Source: Streptomyces alanosinicus
Lineage (GTDB): Bacteria; Actinomycetota; Actinomycetes; Streptomycetales; Streptomycetaceae
NCBI RefSeq assembly: GCF_014650595.1
Contig: NZ_BMVG01000020.1
Coordinates: 62,001-126,000, forward strand
Length of the DNA: 64,000 bases
Direction of reading: 5' to 3'
Notes under the pieces: generated by a model
Databases searched by the model: none
The model's input: only the letters and a program-made list of their open reading frames with translations
What the model was told of the DNA's origin: nothing
Translations under genes and position numbers: made by a program
Shown: positions 17,676 to 27,432 of the stretch, piece after piece
Numbering within the stretch: the first letter of the stretch is position 1
Layout of the letters: each line of letters opens with the position of its first letter

Positions 17676-17714
17676 CCGCGCGGACCGACCGACAACACAA
17701 GGGGGATACGCGCT

Positions 17715-19142
17715 GTGGCGCTCTCGGCTAGATCCGCATCACCGGTACGCTCCGTACTGGCCGTTTTGTCCGGGGCATTGGTCGGCGCCCTCCTCCTGCT
17801 GGCCGCGCCGATGGCGTACGCAAGCGAAGACGGGCCGGTCCTGGTCCGCCAGGAGGTCACCTTCCGGGGTGGCGGTGGGCTCGTCCTGCACGGCACCGTC
17901 CTCAGCACAAGGGGAGCACCCGGAGCGGGAGCCGGCATCGTGCTCGTCGGCGGCTCGGGCTCCGGGCCCCGGGAGGAGTACCGGCAGGAGGCCGAGGCGT
18001 TCGCCCGGGCCGGGATCACCACACTCGTCTACGACAAGCGGACCGTCGGCTACTCCCGGCTCCATGTGGACTTCGGCCTGCTGGCTGACGACGCGCTGGC
18101 CGGAGTGCGGTTGTTGCGGTCCAGGAGCGGGGTGAACGCACGCCAGGTCGGGCTGTGGGGGTTCAGCGAGGGGGGCTGGGTGGCGCCGCTGGCCGCGTCG
18201 CGCTCGACCGACGTCGCGTTCGTCGTCACCATCGGCGGACCCGGCTACGACCCGCTGCGTACCCAGGCCTGGAACCTCACCACGCACCTGCGCCACCAAG
18301 GGGTGGGCGGACCGTTCCGTCGCACCGTGGCCGGCCCCAGCGCCCAATTCCTGGCCTCGACCGGTCTGTTCCCGGCGGCCGGCTACGACCCCTTGCCGGT
18401 GCTGGAGCGGCTCCACCGAACGCCGGTGCTGGCTCTGTGGGGCGATCACGACACACAGGTGCCGCCCCAGGAGAGCGCACGGATCTTCCGCGAGGCCCTG
18501 GCCCGTGCGGGCAACCGGCACGCCGTCATCGGCTTCGTCGACGGCGGTGCGCACAACGGGCACCGCACGTCGGACGGGTTCGACCGGATCGGCGGCCCGC
18601 TCTTCCACGGCAAGAAGCTGGGGGACCTTGTCCCGCGCTATACGCAGACCATGACCTCATGGGTGCGGGCCGTCGCCGCCGGCCACCCACCGGCGTCGAG
18701 CGCCGCTCCCGCACCCGGGCAGGCACTCGCCAGCACCCCTGTGCCGGACCACGCCTGGGCCTGGCTCACCCCGGCGCTGCTGCTCCTCGGCTTCGCCGCC
18801 TATCCGCTGAGTGCTCTCCCGCGCTGCGGCCCGGTGCTGCGCCCGGTGCGGTGGTTGGCCGGGTTCGGCATGCTGGCGGTCGTGGCGACGGTGGCCTGTT
18901 CGACCGCCGTCTTCGTGGCGGGGAACGGTGCAGCGGCGCCCGTCGTGTGGGGCCGTCCGGCTTTGTGGCTGGTGGTGCAGGGTCTTGCCGTCGCCGTGGT
19001 GGTGTCCGCGGGTGTCTCTGCGGCCGCACTCCGGCGCCGCCGGCTGACGCCGAGCTGGGCCGTCTGGCTGCGCCTGGCCCCGGTCGGACTGGCCGCGGTC
19101 GGGTTCGTACCGTGGGCGGTGTGGTGGGGTGTCGCCGCGTGA
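17715..19142 (+). CDS. Exported alpha/beta hydrolase with C-terminal membrane domain
   Basis: The 475-residue protein starts with a signal-like helix (LAVLSGALVGALLLLAAPMAYA). Then follows an alpha/beta-hydrolase fold with the oxyanion stretch VLVGGSGSGP, nucleophile elbow GFSEGG (residue about 155), acid-bearing WGDHDTQVP and a late His in DGGAHNGH. After about residue 345 come four hydrophobic helices, an uncommon C-terminal anchor. The hydrolase part should face outside. The GTG start has AAGGGGGA upstream. It lies behind the ArsR-like gene. Substrate is unknown. Confidence 0.8.
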   Translation: MALSARSASPVRSVLAVLSGALVGALLLLAAPMAYASEDGPVLVRQEVTFRGGGGLVLHGTVLSTRGAPGAGAGIVLVGGSGSGPREEYRQEAEAFARAGITTLVYDKRTVGYSRLHVDFGLLADDALAGVRLLRSRSGVNARQVGLWGFSEGGWVAPLAASRSTDVAFVVTIGGPGYDPLRTQAWNLTTHLRHQGVGGPFRRTVAGPSAQFLASTGLFPAAGYDPLPVLERLHRTPVLALWGDHDTQVPPQESARIFREALARAGNRHAVIGFVDGGAHNGHRTSDGFDRIGGPLFHGKKLGDLVPRYTQTMTSWVRAVAAGHPPASSAAPAPGQALASTPVPDHAWAWLTPALLLLGFAAYPLSALPRCGPVLRPVRWLAGFGMLAVVATVACSTAVFVAGNGAAAPVVWGRPALWLVVQGLAVAVVVSAGVSAAALRRRRLTPSWAVWLRLAPVGLAAVGFVPWAVWWGVAA

Positions 19143-19228
19143 CGGCCGTCGTCCCTCTCCTCCGCGAGCGCGTGCGCCTCGCTTCGTCATCCGATCGCTG
19201 AACTTGGCACGGACCTTACGATCATGGA

Positions 19229-19624
19229 GTGACGGTCAACTACGAGTGGCGGGGTGACTTCGACAACGCCGCCCTCAACGCGCTGCATGCCGACGGCTTC
19301 GGTCACCCGGTCGCTCAGGCCGACTGGCGAGAACGACTTGAGCGCCACAGTCTCGGCTGGGTCTGTGCCTGGGAAGACGGTTCGCTGATCGGCTTCGTCA
19401 ACGTGGTCTGGGACGGTGGAGTCCACGCCTTCATCCTGGACACAGTGGTCGGCCGGCATCGGCAGGGGACAGGTGTTGGTGCCGCACTGGTCGCAGCCGC
19501 GGCTCATGAAGCTCGTGCCGCGAACTGTGAATGGCTCCACGTCGACTTCGAGGAACACCTGCGTTCCTTCTATTTCGATGCCTGCGGCTTCAAGGAGACG
19601 ACAGCCGGCCTGATCGCCCTGTAA
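19229..19624 (+). CDS. GNAT-family N-acetyltransferase
   Basis: This short (131-residue) GNAT has the acetyl-CoA loop RHRQGTGVGAALV and the C-terminal strand RSFYFDACGFKET. GTG 19229 follows a GGAG overlap and gives an N-terminus starting at the first beta strand. The substrate cannot be predicted. Confidence 0.8.
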   Translation: MTVNYEWRGDFDNAALNALHADGFGHPVAQADWRERLERHSLGWVCAWEDGSLIGFVNVVWDGGVHAFILDTVVGRHRQGTGVGAALVAAAAHEARAANCEWLHVDFEEHLRSFYFDACGFKETTAGLIAL

Positions 19625-19728
19625 CACCGTGGACAGCCTCCGGGGCCAGAGCCCGAGATCCGAACGGACATTGGCGCCAGACGGAGGAACCCTTGTCGTG
19701 CGCTGGGTGGCCTTCCCGAAGGCGTCCG

Positions 19729-20211
19729 TCACATGGGCAGCGAGCGCAGCCGTACTGGCCCTGAGGGCCAGCGGGCGTCGTCGTGCAGGGGCGTCACCAT
19801 GGTCCGCAGCGGCATGGTCACCAGGCGGCCTTCGGGTTGTTCGACGCGTACGTCCTCGTCGAGCGGGTGCCATCCGAGGCGCTGGTAGAGCGCCACGAGG
19901 GGAGGTCGGCAGAACAGGAGCGCATGCTGAGGGCCCATCGTGCGGGCGTGCTCCAGTGCGGCCGAGACGACGAGCCGAGCCAGGCCCTGACCTTGCATGC
20001 CGGGTGCGACGGCCACCCCGCCGACGCCCACCACCTCCGTCTCGGCGTCGCCGATCACGACAGGCAGTCGCAGCAGGCCTGCGTGTGCCACGAGCCGGTT
20101 TTCGTGTGTGATGCCGAAGTGTTGTTCTTTCGGTAGCCAGGTCAGACCGGTCGAGGCGACACCGAAGGGATCATCGCTGTTGCCAAGGATCTTCTCCTGG
20201 AACGCGTGCAC
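19729..20211 (-). CDS. GNAT-family N-acetyltransferase
   Basis: The product contains VGGVAVAPGMQGQGLARLVVSAALEHA (the acetyl-CoA loop) and ALYQRLGWHPLDED, the usual last strand. The start is unclear: GTG 20211 (VHAFQEKILG) gives 160 residues; the frame is open for 110 more bases upstream. The convergent gene to its left is another GNAT. Confidence 0.7.
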   Translation of the reverse strand: MHAFQEKILGNSDDPFGVASTGLTWLPKEQHFGITHENRLVAHAGLLRLPVVIGDAETEVVGVGGVAVAPGMQGQGLARLVVSAALEHARTMGPQHALLFCRPPLVALYQRLGWHPLDEDVRVEQPEGRLVTMPLRTMVTPLHDDARWPSGPVRLRSLPM

Positions 20212-20410
20212 CCGTCGGTCCTGCTCGTTGGCTGAGGGCGCCTCCCTCGCCCTGGACAGCGTCGACGAACTCCACCCGCCCCTCGATCGGCTCGCCGAAG
20301 CGATCCAACGCGACCTGCACACCCTTGTGCAAGTGGACTAGACCAATACGGTAGGGTCGCGGACTTGTATGGCGCATACGCGTCAAATGGAACGAACTCG
20401 AAAGATCCTG

Positions 20411-22126
20411 ATGAACCACCGAATACGTGCCGCTGCGCTCAGCGCCGCGGCCACGGTCGTGCTGCTCACCTCGCCTGGCGTGGCGGCGGCTTCCCCTGTC
20501 TCCGGCACGGCGCAACCACCGGCTGTCTCCGGCACGGCGGCGGATCCATCGCCTCTCTCCGGCACGGCGGATCCAACGCCATCCACTGCCGTCAAGCCCG
20601 CGGAGACGCCGACGCAGGCTCCCGCCGTTCGGCCTACCGCTTCGCCGAAGCAAGGAAAGGCAAGCGAAGGGGAGGCGGGCGAGCCCGACATCACCCCCGG
20701 ACCGGAGGCCACTTCCACACCGGGGACCGGCGACGCTTCCGATGACGGTTTGAAGACCACGCCGCAGGAGATCGAGGAGGCCAAAGCCGCAGAGGCGTAC
20801 TGGACCTCGGAGCGGATCGCCGACGCGGTTCCGGTCGACAGTGACAAGGCCCGCACGCCAGGGGGCCGCAGCGGTGTGATGCGCTCCCCGTCGAAGTGGG
20901 ACGCCAAGGGCATCCCCACGGCAGGCGTGTTCCTCATCAATCCCGATGACGATCCGCAGAAGGACCCGTCCAACCGGGATCAGTTCTGCTCCGCCTCCGT
21001 CGTCACCTCACCGAACAAGTCCCTGGTGATCACCGCCGCGCACTGCCTGACGGACAACGACCGGCACCGGTCGCTGGCCTTCGCACCCGGCTGGAAGCAG
21101 CACCCGGACAAGCCCGGAAAGGGAATCGCGCCCTACGGCGTCTTCCCGGTCAAGAAGAACAAGATCTGGCTGGACCGGCGCTACCTGGAGCAAGGCCCCG
21201 TGTCGGCCGATGACGTGGACTTCGCCTTCCTGCGTACAGGGCCGAACTCCAAGGGCCAGTTCCTGGAGAACGCCGTGGGCCAGGGCAATGAGCTCAAGAC
21301 CGTCCACTCCGCAAGCCTGGCGCAGAGCAACGTCACCCTGATCGGTTTCCCGGGGGACGCGAAGAAGCCCCTGGTGTGCAAGAGCAACACCCGCGGCTAC
21401 CAGGGCCGGTTCCTGGCGATCGACTGCGACGCGTTCGCCGGAGGTTCCTCCGGCGGCCCGTTCATCCGGAACTTCGACGGCAGACGCGGCGACATCATCG
21501 GCGTCATCGACGGCTACAAAACCGGCGGGCCCACCCCGAATACGTCCTACAGCTCACAGTTCGACGCCGATGTCGTCCGGCTGTACAACCAGGCCGTCAA
21601 CGACAGCACGCCCGACAAGCCCCGCAAGGACTTCGAGATGGGCTCCCCGGGACTGTGGCGCAACGCCGTCGCCGCCGCTTCCGGAACCTTCCACACCTCC
21701 TCGCAGAAGACCAAGGACGGTGACCTCATCGTCAAGTGGTCCGACGGTGAGGTGTCGATCTTCAAGGACATCAACGAGCACTCCAAGCTCCCCACCTCCG
21801 GTTCCGTCCGCCAGGCCAACGAACTCAAGATCGCCGAGCCCGGATCCACCTGGAAGTACGCCCGGGGCATCGCCACCGGCAAGTACGGCGGCAACACCTG
21901 GCCGGACGACCTCGTCGTCCGCTGGTCCGACGGCGAGGTCACCATGTACGGCGACGCGTCCGCCTCCGACCTCGGCCGCGAATACATGCTCGTCCCCCCG
22001 CCGGCCAAGGCGTACTCCCAGCGCAGCCGTGCACCGAACGGCACGCCCGACGAGGAAGACCGCGACGGTGACACCTGTACCGATGTGTGCGGCCCCGGCC
22101 TGCTCCGCCGCGGTACCGCTGCCTGA
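20411..22126 (+). CDS. Secreted trypsin-like serine protease with C-terminal repeat domain
   Basis: A Sec signal (AAALSAAATVVLLTSPGVAAA) is followed by a Pro/Thr/Ser-rich linker with repeated SGTA units (about residues 28-100). A chymotrypsin-fold domain comes next: TAAHC (His), DVDFAFL (Asp) and GGSSGGP (Ser). The last 160 residues contain two copies of a DGDLIVKWSDGEVSIFKD-type unit, probably a beta-propeller-like or binding module. The propeptide-like segment (residues about 105-180) may be removed on maturation. ATG 20411 puts the signal peptide at the N-terminus; the frame extends 14 codons upstream. Confidence 0.85.
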   Translation: MNHRIRAAALSAAATVVLLTSPGVAAASPVSGTAQPPAVSGTAADPSPLSGTADPTPSTAVKPAETPTQAPAVRPTASPKQGKASEGEAGEPDITPGPEATSTPGTGDASDDGLKTTPQEIEEAKAAEAYWTSERIADAVPVDSDKARTPGGRSGVMRSPSKWDAKGIPTAGVFLINPDDDPQKDPSNRDQFCSASVVTSPNKSLVITAAHCLTDNDRHRSLAFAPGWKQHPDKPGKGIAPYGVFPVKKNKIWLDRRYLEQGPVSADDVDFAFLRTGPNSKGQFLENAVGQGNELKTVHSASLAQSNVTLIGFPGDAKKPLVCKSNTRGYQGRFLAIDCDAFAGGSSGGPFIRNFDGRRGDIIGVIDGYKTGGPTPNTSYSSQFDADVVRLYNQAVNDSTPDKPRKDFEMGSPGLWRNAVAAASGTFHTSSQKTKDGDLIVKWSDGEVSIFKDINEHSKLPTSGSVRQANELKIAEPGSTWKYARGIATGKYGGNTWPDDLVVRWSDGEVTMYGDASASDLGREYMLVPPPAKAYSQRSRAPNGTPDEEDRDGDTCTDVCGPGLLRRGTAA

Positions 22127-22186
22127 ACCTGACAGAGAGGAAGGCCGCCGGGCGCACCTCAAAGGATGCGCTCGGTGCCGCATATC

Positions 22187-22762
22187 ATGACCAACATGCT
22201 TATACGCCCCCTCGCCGTCGTCCTCCTCGGGGCTGTCGTGATCAGCGGGTGCAGCTCCGCACCGGAGACGAGCGGGCACGGGGGCAAGGAGAGCCCCGCC
22301 GTCACCAAGTCGCCGACCCCTCCCACCGGCTCGGACACCACTGACGTGTGGGGCAAGGGCGACTACGAACAGGCAATGAAGCGTCTCGCACGCGCTGTCC
22401 ACGACCCGGACGCCGAACTTGTCGACGAGGGCTACCCGGACATCATGGAGGGCCTGCGCCGGACCTTCCGTACGCCCGGGAAGCGGCCCTACCGCCTCGA
22501 CGTCAGCTGCGACAGCCCCGAAGCCGGCGAACTCACCCTCCGGCTCAGGCGCGGCAAGGAGGCACAGGACTGGACGGTGCCCTGCAACGACCACGAGGCT
22601 GACCGGTTCAACATCCCCGCGACGGACACACCGTTCACCGCCACCATCGACAGTCCTGACAGCAGAACCACCGGCCTCATCCACTGGCGCCTCAACACCA
22701 TCGGCAAGGACCAGGTCGAAGAGGAAGAGTGCGTCGACGACATCCGAGGCTGCGACAAATAG
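22187..22762 (+). CDS. Secreted lipoprotein of unknown function
   Basis: The N-terminus MLIRPLAVVLLGAVVISGCSS has a lipobox at ISGC, so the protein is an anchored extracellular lipoprotein. The mature part begins with a Ser/Gly/Thr linker and contains two Cys pairs, including the C-terminal EEECVDDIRGC. It follows the protease gene by 60 bases. It starts at ATG 22187 or 22196. Confidence 0.7.
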   Translation: MTNMLIRPLAVVLLGAVVISGCSSAPETSGHGGKESPAVTKSPTPPTGSDTTDVWGKGDYEQAMKRLARAVHDPDAELVDEGYPDIMEGLRRTFRTPGKRPYRLDVSCDSPEAGELTLRLRRGKEAQDWTVPCNDHEADRFNIPATDTPFTATIDSPDSRTTGLIHWRLNTIGKDQVEEEECVDDIRGCDK

Positions 22763-23010
22763 CCGGCCATGTGCAGCAGACATACGGCGGCCCCGCCGTC
22801 GAAGCGACTGTGTGCCCGGCGACCGACGAGAACGGTGAGGCGGCCGACTGGTTCCCCGCCGCTGTCCACGGACCGGTAGCGGCACGACGTGGGGGCCGGA
22901 GCCGGGCTCCGACCTCCACATGCCGGGCAACCGGATCACCGCGTGCGGAGCGGCGTGCATCGCCGAGCACGCCCTTGGCGTGAAGGGGCGCCGACGCCAA
23001 GAATCGGCAG

Positions 23011-23538
23011 ATGCGTGAAATCAAGCTGTCCGACGGGATCATCGCTCTGTCCCCGCTGCGCCTGGACGATGCGGAGACACACCTTGCAGGAGAGGACGAG
23101 CCGATGGTTCGCTGGCTCAGCGGCGGTCCCGGTACACGCGCGGGCGTCGAAGCCTACATCCGGCACTGCCGGGAACAGTGGGAGACGGCCGGGCCACTCC
23201 GCGCTTTCGGCATCAGGGTCGGCGCCGACGAGATGCTTGCCGGCACGCTCGACCTGCGGTTCGCAGCAGAAGGCCTGGCCCCCGGCCAGGTGAACGTCGC
23301 CTACGGCCTTTACCCGTCGTGGAGGGGTCGCGGCCTGGCCACCCGCGCGGTCCTCCTGGTCTCCCGGTACGCGGCAGATGAGGGCGGTAAGGAGGCGGTG
23401 ATCCGGGTAGAGCCGGAGAACACCGCATCTGTCGCAGTCGCCCAGCGGGCGGGGTTTGTTCCCGGCAAGCACACGCGGGGCGGGGACGGGACGCGGCACC
23501 ACTGGTACATCAGGGACCTGCGCATCGATACCCAGTGA
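23011..23538 (+). CDS. GNAT-family N-acetyltransferase (RimJ/RimL type)
   Basis: The 175-residue protein has the Rim-type layout: an N-terminal strand IIALSPLRLDDAE, YPSWRGRGLATRAVLLVSRYA (acetyl-CoA loop) and EPENTASVAVAQRAGFVP. It is complete. The 248 bases before it show only weak coding-like fragments (CPATDENGEAADWF at 22810). Confidence 0.85.
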   Translation: MREIKLSDGIIALSPLRLDDAETHLAGEDEPMVRWLSGGPGTRAGVEAYIRHCREQWETAGPLRAFGIRVGADEMLAGTLDLRFAAEGLAPGQVNVAYGLYPSWRGRGLATRAVLLVSRYAADEGGKEAVIRVEPENTASVAVAQRAGFVPGKHTRGGDGTRHHWYIRDLRIDTQ

Positions 23539-23585
23539 CGGACCTACGGCTGGGACGGAGAACAACGGAGAACAGGAGAGCAAGC

Positions 23586-24482
23586 GTGGCGATCGCGGAG
23601 GTTCCGCTGACGGCGGCGGCACGGAGGGCCTGCGGAGTCAGTGGACCGGCCACACGCCTTTACGGCGGTGAGGAGTCCGCCGCCTGGAGAGTCGGCGACA
23701 ACGTGGTCCGCATCGGCCCGTCCGGGAAGGACCCGACCGAAGCGGAGTGGTGTCACCGGGTCGCGGCGGCGGCGCGAGCCTGCGGTTGCGCCGAGGCGGT
23801 GGCACCGCTGGCGCTGCCGGGCCGAGGTGGGGCGACGGTGGTACGGATCGAGGGGCGAGCGGTGTCACTGTGGCCCTATGTCGATGGGGTGTGGGCTTCG
23901 AAGGAGGCAGCGGCATCGGCTCCGGCGGCGCGGCTGCTGGCCCGGCTGCACCGGGCGCTGGCCGCGGTCGAACCACCTCCCCGGCCGCGGCCGTGCTTCT
24001 TGCAGACCGGGCTGGACGGCCGCGCCACCTACGACGATCCGGGACTGCGTGACCCGCAGCTGGACAAGTGGCTTGCGGACTTCTCGGCACGGGCCCGGCT
24101 ACGACACCCGCTGCACGGCGACTACTACCACGGCAACCTGCTCGCCGAGCGCGACGACCCGACACGGCTCATCGCCGTTCTCGACTGGGACGAGGCACTG
24201 GTGGCTCCGCCGGAGGTGGAAGTCGCCAGTGCCGCAATGGAGTTCACAGACGACTTCTGCGAGGACATCGCGGACGCACGCCGCTTCGCCAACACCTACC
24301 TGCAGGCCGGAGGCACCGCGGAGATCCTCGACGACGAGGCGCTGGTACAGCTGATGCGACACCGGCTGCGGTGTGAGAGCGTCCACTTCACGCGGGAGAC
24401 GGCACGAGGCGTGGAGCACGACGCGGAAGACCTCGACTACCACCGGCGGCGGCTGGAGGCATTCGCCCGACTTCGGCCATGA
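23586..24482 (+). CDS. APH-type phosphotransferase
   Basis: The 298-residue protein is an aminoglycoside/choline kinase-fold enzyme: a nucleotide lobe with RLYGGEESAAWRV and NVVRIGPSG, catalytic loop HGDYYHGNLL (Asp and Asn), and metal-binding LDWDEA. Such proteins phosphorylate antibiotics or small alcohols; the substrate is unknown. GTG 23586 follows GGAGAG. Confidence 0.8.
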   Translation: MAIAEVPLTAAARRACGVSGPATRLYGGEESAAWRVGDNVVRIGPSGKDPTEAEWCHRVAAAARACGCAEAVAPLALPGRGGATVVRIEGRAVSLWPYVDGVWASKEAAASAPAARLLARLHRALAAVEPPPRPRPCFLQTGLDGRATYDDPGLRDPQLDKWLADFSARARLRHPLHGDYYHGNLLAERDDPTRLIAVLDWDEALVAPPEVEVASAAMEFTDDFCEDIADARRFANTYLQAGGTAEILDDEALVQLMRHRLRCESVHFTRETARGVEHDAEDLDYHRRRLEAFARLRP

Positions 24483-24567
24483 ACGGGTGCGGTGGGCATC
24501 TCTGATCGGTCAAGTTCTGCGGAATTCCCTGGTCGTAGGGTTTCGGAACGCTGGTTGCTCTCCGGTC

Positions 24568-25074
24568 TCAGTCCGGCCGGTCAGTTACTGCGGTGTGTGA
24601 GTCAGCCTGGTAGGAGCTGGTGCGGTAGCGGCTGCGGAATTCCGCCAGGAGCTCGTCGGTCGCCTCGGCCCCGGCGCTCACGGCGGTGTGGACATCGCGG
24701 AAGTAGTCTTCATAGCCCGCGGGCGTGTAGAGGCACAGGGCGCGTGCGGGGACCGAGCCCGCGTTGCGGAAGCCGTGCGGGGTGCCGCGCGTGGCGGCGA
24801 GCAGATGCCCGGGGCCGGCCGTCACCTCGCCGTCTCCGGTGTGGAGTGTGAGCTCGCCCTCAAGGACGTAGAAGTACTCGTCGTGTCCGTCGTGGACGTG
24901 CGGCCTGGCGCCGATGGTGCCGGGGGCGAGGCTGAACTCCTCGAAGGCGAAGTGCCCACCTGTGTGCTCCGCGGTGAGGCGGAAGAAGTGCTCGACACCG
25001 GCGACGTCAATGAGTTCGCCGTCCTGGGGGCGACGCAGAAGCGGGCGACCGGAGGTTCGGGCCTGATCATTCAT
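24568..25074 (-). CDS. Cupin-domain protein
   Basis: The 168-residue protein has both cupin motifs: RPHVHDGHDEYFYVLEGELTL (two His, Glu) and GTPHGFRNAG (His), giving a metal site. It is similar to small cupins that act as dioxygenases, isomerases or storage proteins. It starts at ATG 25074. A minus-strand fragment around 25260 (RPFRNAVVEAAGGITDIARLVERR) looks coding-like but is isolated. Confidence 0.8.
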   Translation of the reverse strand: MNDQARTSGRPLLRRPQDGELIDVAGVEHFFRLTAEHTGGHFAFEEFSLAPGTIGARPHVHDGHDEYFYVLEGELTLHTGDGEVTAGPGHLLAATRGTPHGFRNAGSVPARALCLYTPAGYEDYFRDVHTAVSAGAEATDELLAEFRSRYRTSSYQADSHTAVTDRPD

Positions 25075-25364
25075 GACTGCATTGTGACCCAGCCAGCCTC
25101 GTCCGACGCGAGCGAGTCCCCCACAAGTCCCCCGCACCAGCCCGGTGAACGTTCCCTGGGAGTGAGTTCTCGTCGATGTTCCCCGCCAGCACGGTAGTCC
25201 TGCTTTACGGGACAAGTAGCTCGTCGAGTTTGCGGCAAAGAGCGCTTGCGCCGCTCGACCAGCCGGGCGATGTCGGTGATGCCGCCTGCGGCCTCGACGA
25301 CCGCGTTGCGGAACGGGCGGCCGCGCGCTGATCAAACGCTCACCCCCTGTCCTACGCTGACGTG

Positions 25365-25817
25365 ATGGGCGTGGGCATAGAAGTGCTGATCGTGGACTGG
25401 CCGCGGGTCGAGGCGGCACAGCCTGGCGACCGGGAAGAGCTGCTGGTCGATGCCGCGTTCGGAGAGGCGTACAGCGATGGCCTCTTCGAGCATGGCTGGT
25501 CGTGGTCCACGCACCCGGGGGAGGACTGGTACGGCAGATACGCCCTGCGGAACACGCTCGGCTCGTACAAGCCGCACTTTTGGGCCGGTCATCGTTGGGA
25601 TCACATGCGTGACCTCGTCGAACCCAGAGCACGCGACGTGGTGGACCGGGTGGCACCCCAACTGGAGGTTCTGCGCGAGCCGTTCACCCAGCATGCCGCG
25701 GAGTCCAGCGGATGGATCAGGTCCTTCGAATCGTTTGCCGACTTTCTCACCGACTGGGGAGAGGTGGTCACGGAGGCGGAGCGTCGCGGCTGGGGCATCG
25801 TCGGCCTGCGCTGCTGA
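25365..25817 (+). CDS. Conserved hypothetical protein, acidic, Trp-rich
   Basis: The 150-residue protein has no recognised domain. It is acidic and Trp-rich (HGWSWSTHPGEDWYGRYALRNTLGSYKPHFWAG) with a helical second half. The initiation site is GTG 25362 or ATG 25365. It shows normal codon bias and clear gene boundaries, so it is probably expressed; a cytoplasmic immunity-type or DUF protein would fit the size. Confidence 0.6.
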   Translation: MGVGIEVLIVDWPRVEAAQPGDREELLVDAAFGEAYSDGLFEHGWSWSTHPGEDWYGRYALRNTLGSYKPHFWAGHRWDHMRDLVEPRARDVVDRVAPQLEVLREPFTQHAAESSGWIRSFESFADFLTDWGEVVTEAERRGWGIVGLRC

Positions 25818-25928
25818 CCACCACTTCCGTTCGCCGTTCGCATCCAAGCGGGAGAAGTTTTCGGGGGCGAGTCGATGACTGTGCCAGTTATGCTGCCCTG
25901 TCTTGTCAGGCCAGGGAGGACCGGCACC

Positions 25929-26474
25929 ATGAGCAGCACCCCGTCATCCTTTCCCGAGCGGATTGAGCTCACAGGGGAAGGTCTTGTCCTGCGTGACTGG
26001 ACGGAAGCAGATCTGGCCGCTATGCCGGATCTGTTCGACCATCCCGACATCGCGTACTGGACGCCGATCGTCTCCCCCTTCGACGAAGCGGCCGCTCGCG
26101 CGCGGCTGGACCGGGACCGACAGCTGCGGGCGGAGGGTACGACCATCCTGCTTGCCGTCACCGTTGACGGCCGCGCGCCGCTCGGCGAGGTGATGCTGCG
26201 GCGCGCCTCCCAGGGCGCAGAGATCGGCTACGCGATAGGCCCGGCGCACCGTGGCCAGGGGCTGGCCGCACGGGCGGTGCGGGTGATGGCTGCGTATGCC
26301 TTCGAGCAACTGGGCGTGGGACAAGTGATCCTGGAGCTGGAGGCCGAGAACGCCGCAAGCGTCGCCGTGGCCACCAAGGCGGGCTTCAGACTGCTCGACG
26401 TGCCACTGATCGAGGGGGAGGAGAAGGGACGGCCCTACGCCCTGCAGACGTGGGGCCTGCTGCCGGCTTTGTGA
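25929..26474 (+). CDS. GNAT-family N-acetyltransferase (RimJ/RimL type)
   Basis: GLVLRDWTEADLAAMPDLFDHPDIAYWTP at the N-terminus, AHRGQGLAARAVRVMAAYAF as the acetyl-CoA loop and ENAASVAVATKAGFRLL at the end define the fold. The start MSSTPSSFPERI follows GGGAGGACCGGC; an in-frame upstream ATG is less likely. Confidence 0.85.
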   Translation: MSSTPSSFPERIELTGEGLVLRDWTEADLAAMPDLFDHPDIAYWTPIVSPFDEAAARARLDRDRQLRAEGTTILLAVTVDGRAPLGEVMLRRASQGAEIGYAIGPAHRGQGLAARAVRVMAAYAFEQLGVGQVILELEAENAASVAVATKAGFRLLDVPLIEGEEKGRPYALQTWGLLPAL

Positions 26475-26479
26475 CGCTG

Positions 26480-26985
26480 TTCGGGTGATGTTCCGCCGTT
26501 GGAAGACGGAGGTGCCCGGTCTGCGGCCCCGATCCGGGCGTCCGCCGACTGGTGGGCAGCCCACCGGGCGAGTGCCTCGGCTGTGCGTACGTGGCGGGCC
26601 ACGACGGCTTCCAGGTCCTCGGCCTTCGCCGGGGCGCGCCGGTGTCCTCGCCCGGCGCGACAAGGACGTCACGAAGGCCGGCGGCAGCGTCACGGGGATG
26701 CCGAGCTTGCCGAGACCCCCGCAGTGGCTGGCGTGCCTTCGCATCCGGTCCGGTGCATCTGCTGGGGGCCGGCCTCCTCGTCGTCGTGGCACCTCCAGGC
26801 GTGTCTGAGGGCGTGCAAGGTCGACTGCGCTGACCCGGACGGCTGTCGTCCCCGAGGGCGAAGATGCCCTTGGCGTGGAGGCGGTACATGACGTCACGGG
26901 AAAGCGTCGGCTCTTGCATCGTCGCGGTGCGGCTCTCCGTGTTTCAGAGCGGAGACATAGGCGTACAGGGGGACGTGTGGCCCCT
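26480..26985 (-). pseudogene. Unrecognised gene remnant with several frameshifts
   Basis: Pieces that look translated on the minus strand lie in different frames: LYAYVSALKHGEPHRDDARADAFP, then DVMYRLHAKGIFALGDD, then KAEDLEAVVARHVRTAEALA. No single open frame joins them. The original protein is not recognised. Confidence 0.3.
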
Positions 26986-27056
26986 TCCCGGCCGAACAGC
27001 CCGCAGGACTCCGGTTCGCCTAGCACGAAGGTCAGCTCCGGCGGCGCTGATCAGTC

Positions 27057-27280
27057 TCAGCGGAACGCGACGACATTGTGGGCGAGCCAGCCGGCGAAGG
27101 GGCGCGGGGCGCGGCCGAGGACCCGCTGGACGTCCGGGCTGACGCGCGGGTTAGCTGGTGAAACCCGGCTGCCGAGCCCAACGCGGCGGCGATGGCCTCC
27201 ACCTGCTGGCGCGAAGCGATCCCCTCCGGGTCGGTCAGCTTGTACGCGTGCGGCGAGGCACTCAAACATCCGGCCGATGA
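27057..27280 (-). pseudogene. NmrA-like NAD(P)-binding protein, C-terminal remnant
   Basis: YKLTDPEGIASRQQVEAIAAALG and, one frame over, VSPDVQRVLGRAPRPFAGWLAHNVVAFR match the last 70 residues of NmrA-type epimerase-like proteins (PE-x-QVEAI and a final RPFAGWLAHN-type helix). The N-terminal Rossmann part is absent and a frameshift separates the two pieces. Confidence 0.55.
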
Positions 27281-27432
27281 CGGGCCTCTTTCGTGCCGGA
27301 CTCGTCCACATATATCGGGCCTGTGCACACGAATGATCTAGTCCAGGAGGACGGCGCGGGCGAAGCGGCCCTAGCGTCGATCATGTCTCACTCGCTGCTT
27401 GTGCCCTACTCGCTGACAGTCAGGAGTCGGAA

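Noticed and set aside
19187..19873. 228-residue minus-strand ORF
   Set aside because: It is the shadow of the GNAT gene at 19229-19624 and has no start or family support.
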